Positions 29,262 to 31,968 of a stretch of 31,968 nt of DNA are shown here, in pieces. The DNA is taken from contig DEHT01000082.1 in the NCBI GenBank assembly GCA_002352045.1, forward strand, positions 21,974 to 53,941, given 5' to 3'. Positions within the stretch are counted from its first letter, which is position 1, and each line of letters begins with the position of its first letter. The notes under the pieces are model-generated. The model was not told the origin of the DNA and did not search any database. It saw only the letters and a list, made by a program, of their open reading frames with translations. Both the position numbers and the translations under genes were made by a program. The DNA comes from Chitinophagaceae bacterium UBA2793 (GTDB taxonomy: Bacteria; Bacteroidota; Bacteroidia; Chitinophagales; Chitinophagaceae).

Positions 29262-31738
29262 TGAGCAAAGAATCAACCATATTATTTGCAGAGCCAGAAC
29301 CAAGGCTATGGGTAAATGTAATATTACCGCTGGCTTTGCCGGTTATTTATACTTATTCAATTCCGGAAAGTTTAATTGAAAAAGCAGTACCCGGATGCAG
29401 GGTAGAGGTTGTATTTGGGAAAACCAAAAAATATGCTGCTATTATTAAGACTATAACTAATAATGCCCCTGATTATCCTACCAAACCAATTTTAAATGTT
29501 TTAGATGATGCTCCTTTGTTGTATGCACAGCAATTACAATTGTGGCAATGGATGAGTGAGTATTATATGTGCAGTGAGGGAGAAGTAATGGCTGCTGCGT
29601 TACCTGCCAACTTTAAATTGAGCAGTGAAACCATTTTAATTTACAACGAAGAAATAGGCGAAGATTTTTCTCATTTAAACAATGAGGAGTTTATTGTAGC
29701 AGAAGCTTTGCTTTTAAAAAATCAATTACAATTAACAGAAGTGCAGCAATTGCTGGACAACAGCCATGTATATCCGGTAATAAAAAAACTCATCGATAAG
29801 AATGTTTGTTTTATATGGGAAGCGTTAAACGAAAGATATAAAGTAAAAAAAGAGAACTATGTTTTATTAAATCCACAGTATCATTCTGATGATGCCTTGA
29901 GCAAAATTTTAAATGATTGGAAAGGAGCTCCAAAGCAAATGGAGTTGTTACTAGCATTTTTGCATCTACAAAGAACAGAAGGTGAGGTTACACAACAGGC
30001 ATTGCTAAAAAAAGCATCTGCCACATCATCGCAATTAAAGGGGCTTGTAGATAAAAATATTTTACTGGTTGAAAAAAGAGCTGTGGATCGTATTCGGCAA
30101 TTACCAAAAGAATTGACAATTGACTTTGAGTTAAGCCAGGCTCAAAAGATTGCGTTGGATGAAGTGAGAAAAAATTTTGAGGAAAAATCGGTTTGCCTGT
30201 TGCATGGCGTAACCGGGAGCGGCAAAACACAGATTTATATAAAACTAATTGAAGAGGCTTTTATTAAGAATGGTCAGGTGCTTTATTTGCTGCCCGAAAT
30301 AGCTTTAACAGCCCAGGTAATTAGAAGACTTCAAAAGCATTTTGGCGGTAATATAGCCATCTATCATTCTAAGTTCAATAACCACGAGAGAATAGAGCTA
30401 TGGAATAAAATAAGAACCGGGGAAGTGAAAATTGTTTTGGGAGCCAGAAGTGCTCTGTTGTTGCCTTTTAAAGAATTAAAACTCATAATTGTTGATGAGG
30501 AGCATGATGCATCCTACAAGCAACAAGACCCTGCGCCACGTTACAATGCCAGAGATGCTGCAATTTATTATGCTTCGCTTTTTGATGCAAAGGTTTTATT
30601 GGGCAGTGCCACACCCTCGCTGGAAAGTTACTATAACGCCTTGCAACAAAAGTATGGCCTGGTAAAGCTTGATGAAAGGTTTGGCGGTATTAGTTTGCCT
30701 CCCATTGAAATTGTAAACACAAGACAGGTGGCTCAAAAAGGAAAAGTAATGTTAAGCCCGCAATTGAAGGAAGCCATTCAGCAAACATTGGATGCCGATA
30801 GGCAAGTGATTCTTTTTCAAAACAGGCGTGGTTATAATCCATACATTATTTGTGGCACTTGCGGTTATTTGCCCCAGTGCCAACATTGTGATGTTTCGCT
30901 CACCCTGCATAAATACAGTAATAAATTACATTGCCATTATTGTGGCAGCACTTATCCTATTTTAGTTACCTGCCCGGCCTGTGGAACTCAAACCTGGTTA
31001 GAGAAAAATTTTGGAACCGAAAAAATAGAGGAGCAATTGGATGAAGATTTTCCAAAAAATAAAATTGCAAGAATGGATGTGGATAGTGTGCGGGGTAAAA
31101 CAGCACACGACCAATTAATTCATCTGTTTGAACAACACCGAATAGATATTTTAGTGGGCACACAAATGGTAGTAAAAGGGCTCGATTTTGATAAAGTGAA
31201 TTTAGTAGGTGTGTTGGATGCCGATGGCCTATTGAGTTTTGCAGATTTTAGAGTAAATGAGCGAGCCTTTCAATTAATGGAGCAGGTAAGCGGTAGGGCC
31301 GGACGAAAAGAAGCTACCGGTAAAGTAATCATTCAAGCTATGAATGTACAACACCCAGTTTTGCAGTTGGTTCAAAAACACGATTACATTAGTTTTTACA
31401 ATTACGAAATTGCCAACAGGAAAGAATTTTTTTATCCTCCTTTCAGCAGATTGGTTTTACTAACATTAAAGCATAAAAATAAAACAACCGTAGAAGCAGC
31501 AGCAGAAAAATTAGCAAAATTGCTTAGGCAAGATTTGAATAATTATATTGTTGGGCCTGCTGCGCCAGTAGTATCTCGATTGCGTAATCAATATTTAATG
31601 GAGATAATGATAAAGCTGCCCAAGGAAACCGGGAAAAGCAGTAGCTATAAAAAAGTAATTCGCAATCATATTAATCTTTTACTTTCAGAAAAAAATTTTA
31701 GAGGCGTGCATGTGATTGCTGATGTTGATAATGTATAA
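29261..31738 (+). CDS. priA: Primosomal protein N' (replication restart helicase)
   Basis: An 825-aa 3'-5' DNA helicase that reloads the replisome at stalled forks. An N-terminal DNA-binding region spans about 1-110. The helicase core has Walker A HGVTGSGKTQIY (about 316-323), Walker B IVDEEHD (near 411) and GSATPSLES. Zinc-binding cysteines lie in the segment CGTCGYLPQCQHCDVSLTLH and the following CHYCGSTYP and CPACGTQ. Then follow GTQMVVKGLDF, motif VI QVSGRAGR and a C-terminal domain. The start is GTG, overlapping the plsC stop by one base. The last four codons (GAT AAT GTA TAA) are the first unit of a 14-bp tandem repeat, and a degenerate copy of its last 11 codons lies 170 bp further on. 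Confidence 0.97.
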   Translation: MSKESTILFAEPEPRLWVNVILPLALPVIYTYSIPESLIEKAVPGCRVEVVFGKTKKYAAIIKTITNNAPDYPTKPILNVLDDAPLLYAQQLQLWQWMSEYYMCSEGEVMAAALPANFKLSSETILIYNEEIGEDFSHLNNEEFIVAEALLLKNQLQLTEVQQLLDNSHVYPVIKKLIDKNVCFIWEALNERYKVKKENYVLLNPQYHSDDALSKILNDWKGAPKQMELLLAFLHLQRTEGEVTQQALLKKASATSSQLKGLVDKNILLVEKRAVDRIRQLPKELTIDFELSQAQKIALDEVRKNFEEKSVCLLHGVTGSGKTQIYIKLIEEAFIKNGQVLYLLPEIALTAQVIRRLQKHFGGNIAIYHSKFNNHERIELWNKIRTGEVKIVLGARSALLLPFKELKLIIVDEEHDASYKQQDPAPRYNARDAAIYYASLFDAKVLLGSATPSLESYYNALQQKYGLVKLDERFGGISLPPIEIVNTRQVAQKGKVMLSPQLKEAIQQTLDADRQVILFQNRRGYNPYIICGTCGYLPQCQHCDVSLTLHKYSNKLHCHYCGSTYPILVTCPACGTQTWLEKNFGTEKIEEQLDEDFPKNKIARMDVDSVRGKTAHDQLIHLFEQHRIDILVGTQMVVKGLDFDKVNLVGVLDADGLLSFADFRVNERAFQLMEQVSGRAGRKEATGKVIIQAMNVQHPVLQLVQKHDYISFYNYEIANRKEFFYPPFSRLVLLTLKHKNKTTVEAAAEKLAKLLRQDLNNYIVGPAAPVVSRLRNQYLMEIMIKLPKETGKSSSYKKVIRNHINLLLSEKNFRGVHVIADVDNV

Positions 31739-31780
31739 TTGATAATGTATAATTGATAATGTATAATTGGTAATGTATAA
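31725..31780 (+). repeat. 14-bp tandem repeat starting in the last codons of priA
   Basis: Four units of TTGATAATGTATAA (the fourth is TTGGTAATGTATAA): 31725-31738, 31739-31752, 31753-31766, 31767-31780. The first unit contains Asp-Asn-Val-stop of priA. Confidence 0.9.
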
Positions 31781-31823
31781 TACAATTCCTTTAGAGAAAG
31801 ATTTTGATTTGCGGGCTTTTTGT

Positions 31824-31856
31824 AAGGTCGACCACCTTTGAAAGGTGGTCGACCTT
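31824..31856. repeat. 33-bp near-perfect palindrome
   Basis: AAGGTCGACCACCTTT (31824-31839), a single G, then AAAGGTGGTCGACCTT (31841-31856). It has 16-bp arms and a 1-nt centre. It sits between the two copies of the priA-end duplication. It could serve as a cruciform, transcription barrier or repeat element; there is no T run of the terminator type. Confidence 0.75.
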
Positions 31857-31968
31857 TAGATTAACTTTCAGATACGTGCCTGTGATTGCCGACGTTGGTA
31901 ATGTATAATGTATAATGTATAATTGGTAATGGATAATACAATTCTTTTAGAGAAAGATTTTGATTTGC

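Larger units (their letters stand above)
31681..31968 (+). repeat. Tandem duplication of the priA 3' end with degenerate second copy
   Basis: Copy 1 (31681-about 31812) runs from ACTTTCAG in the coding region of priA through the 14-bp repeats to TTTAGAGAAAGATTTTGATT. Copy 2 (31864-31968, cut by the window edge) repeats ACTTTCAGA, CGTGCCTGTGATTGCCGACG, GTAATGTATAAT repeats and TTTTAGAGAAAGATTTTGAT in the same order, with a 13-bp deletion. In frame, copy 2 reads YVPVIADVGNV-stop, against VHVIADVDNV-stop for the real PriA end. Confidence 0.85.

Overview
This window is AT-rich chromosomal DNA from a member of the Bacteroidota, most likely a Chitinophagaceae-type organism. The reasons are repeated matches to the Bacteroidota promoter element TAnnTTTG just upstream of genes, almost no Shine-Dalgarno sequences, a DAHP synthase fused to chorismate mutase, a DUF3667 protein, and an ECF sigma factor with a membrane-bound partner. 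It is mostly a core-genome region. No IS element, prophage integrase, CRISPR array, tRNA or rRNA was seen.

Layout. 1-81: the tail of a possible plus-strand gene. 88-4468: four minus-strand genes of unrecognised or poorly known function (435-aa, 757-aa, DUF1360-like, small CCG protein), with a nested palindromic repeat at 377-480. 4772-6054: rluD and a DUF3820 gene. 6102-6854: a secreted protein. 6936-7799: a PLP enzyme of the ACC deaminase / D-cysteine desulfhydrase family, divergent from a sugar nucleotidyltransferase (7899-8801). 8922-10630: an ECF sigma factor and a fused anti-sigma/HtrA-like protease, facing a small repetitive lipoprotein (10771-10965).

11118-18987: the aromatic amino acid cluster. 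It holds a promoter, a 27-aa Phe/Tyr-rich leader peptide and a transcription attenuator, then pheA, an aminotransferase, tyrA, DAHP synthase/chorismate mutase, aroB, aroA and aroC. Together the structural genes make chorismate from the DAHP and 3-dehydroquinate ends and convert it to Phe and Tyr. The dehydroquinase, shikimate dehydrogenase and shikimate kinase steps are not encoded here.

19019-25527: a secreted YD-like protein, then a tight DUF3667-mazG-histidine kinase operon. 25546-28277, minus strand: PolX, a histone H1-like Lys/Ala protein, bL27 and bL21. 28503-31738: plsC-priA, followed by a partial duplication of the priA 3' end and simple repeats up to the window edge.

The two strongest unlabelled signals are (i) the Phe/Tyr leader-peptide attenuator ahead of pheA, with a mutually exclusive antiterminator, and (ii) two identical divergent ECF-type promoters, TTGGGTTAC-N16-TATTAAT. 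One faces the ECF sigma gene and the other the small lipoprotein gene. Also notable are a PolX whose polymerase catalytic aspartates are gone while its PHP nuclease motifs are intact, and a duplication of the last codons of priA.
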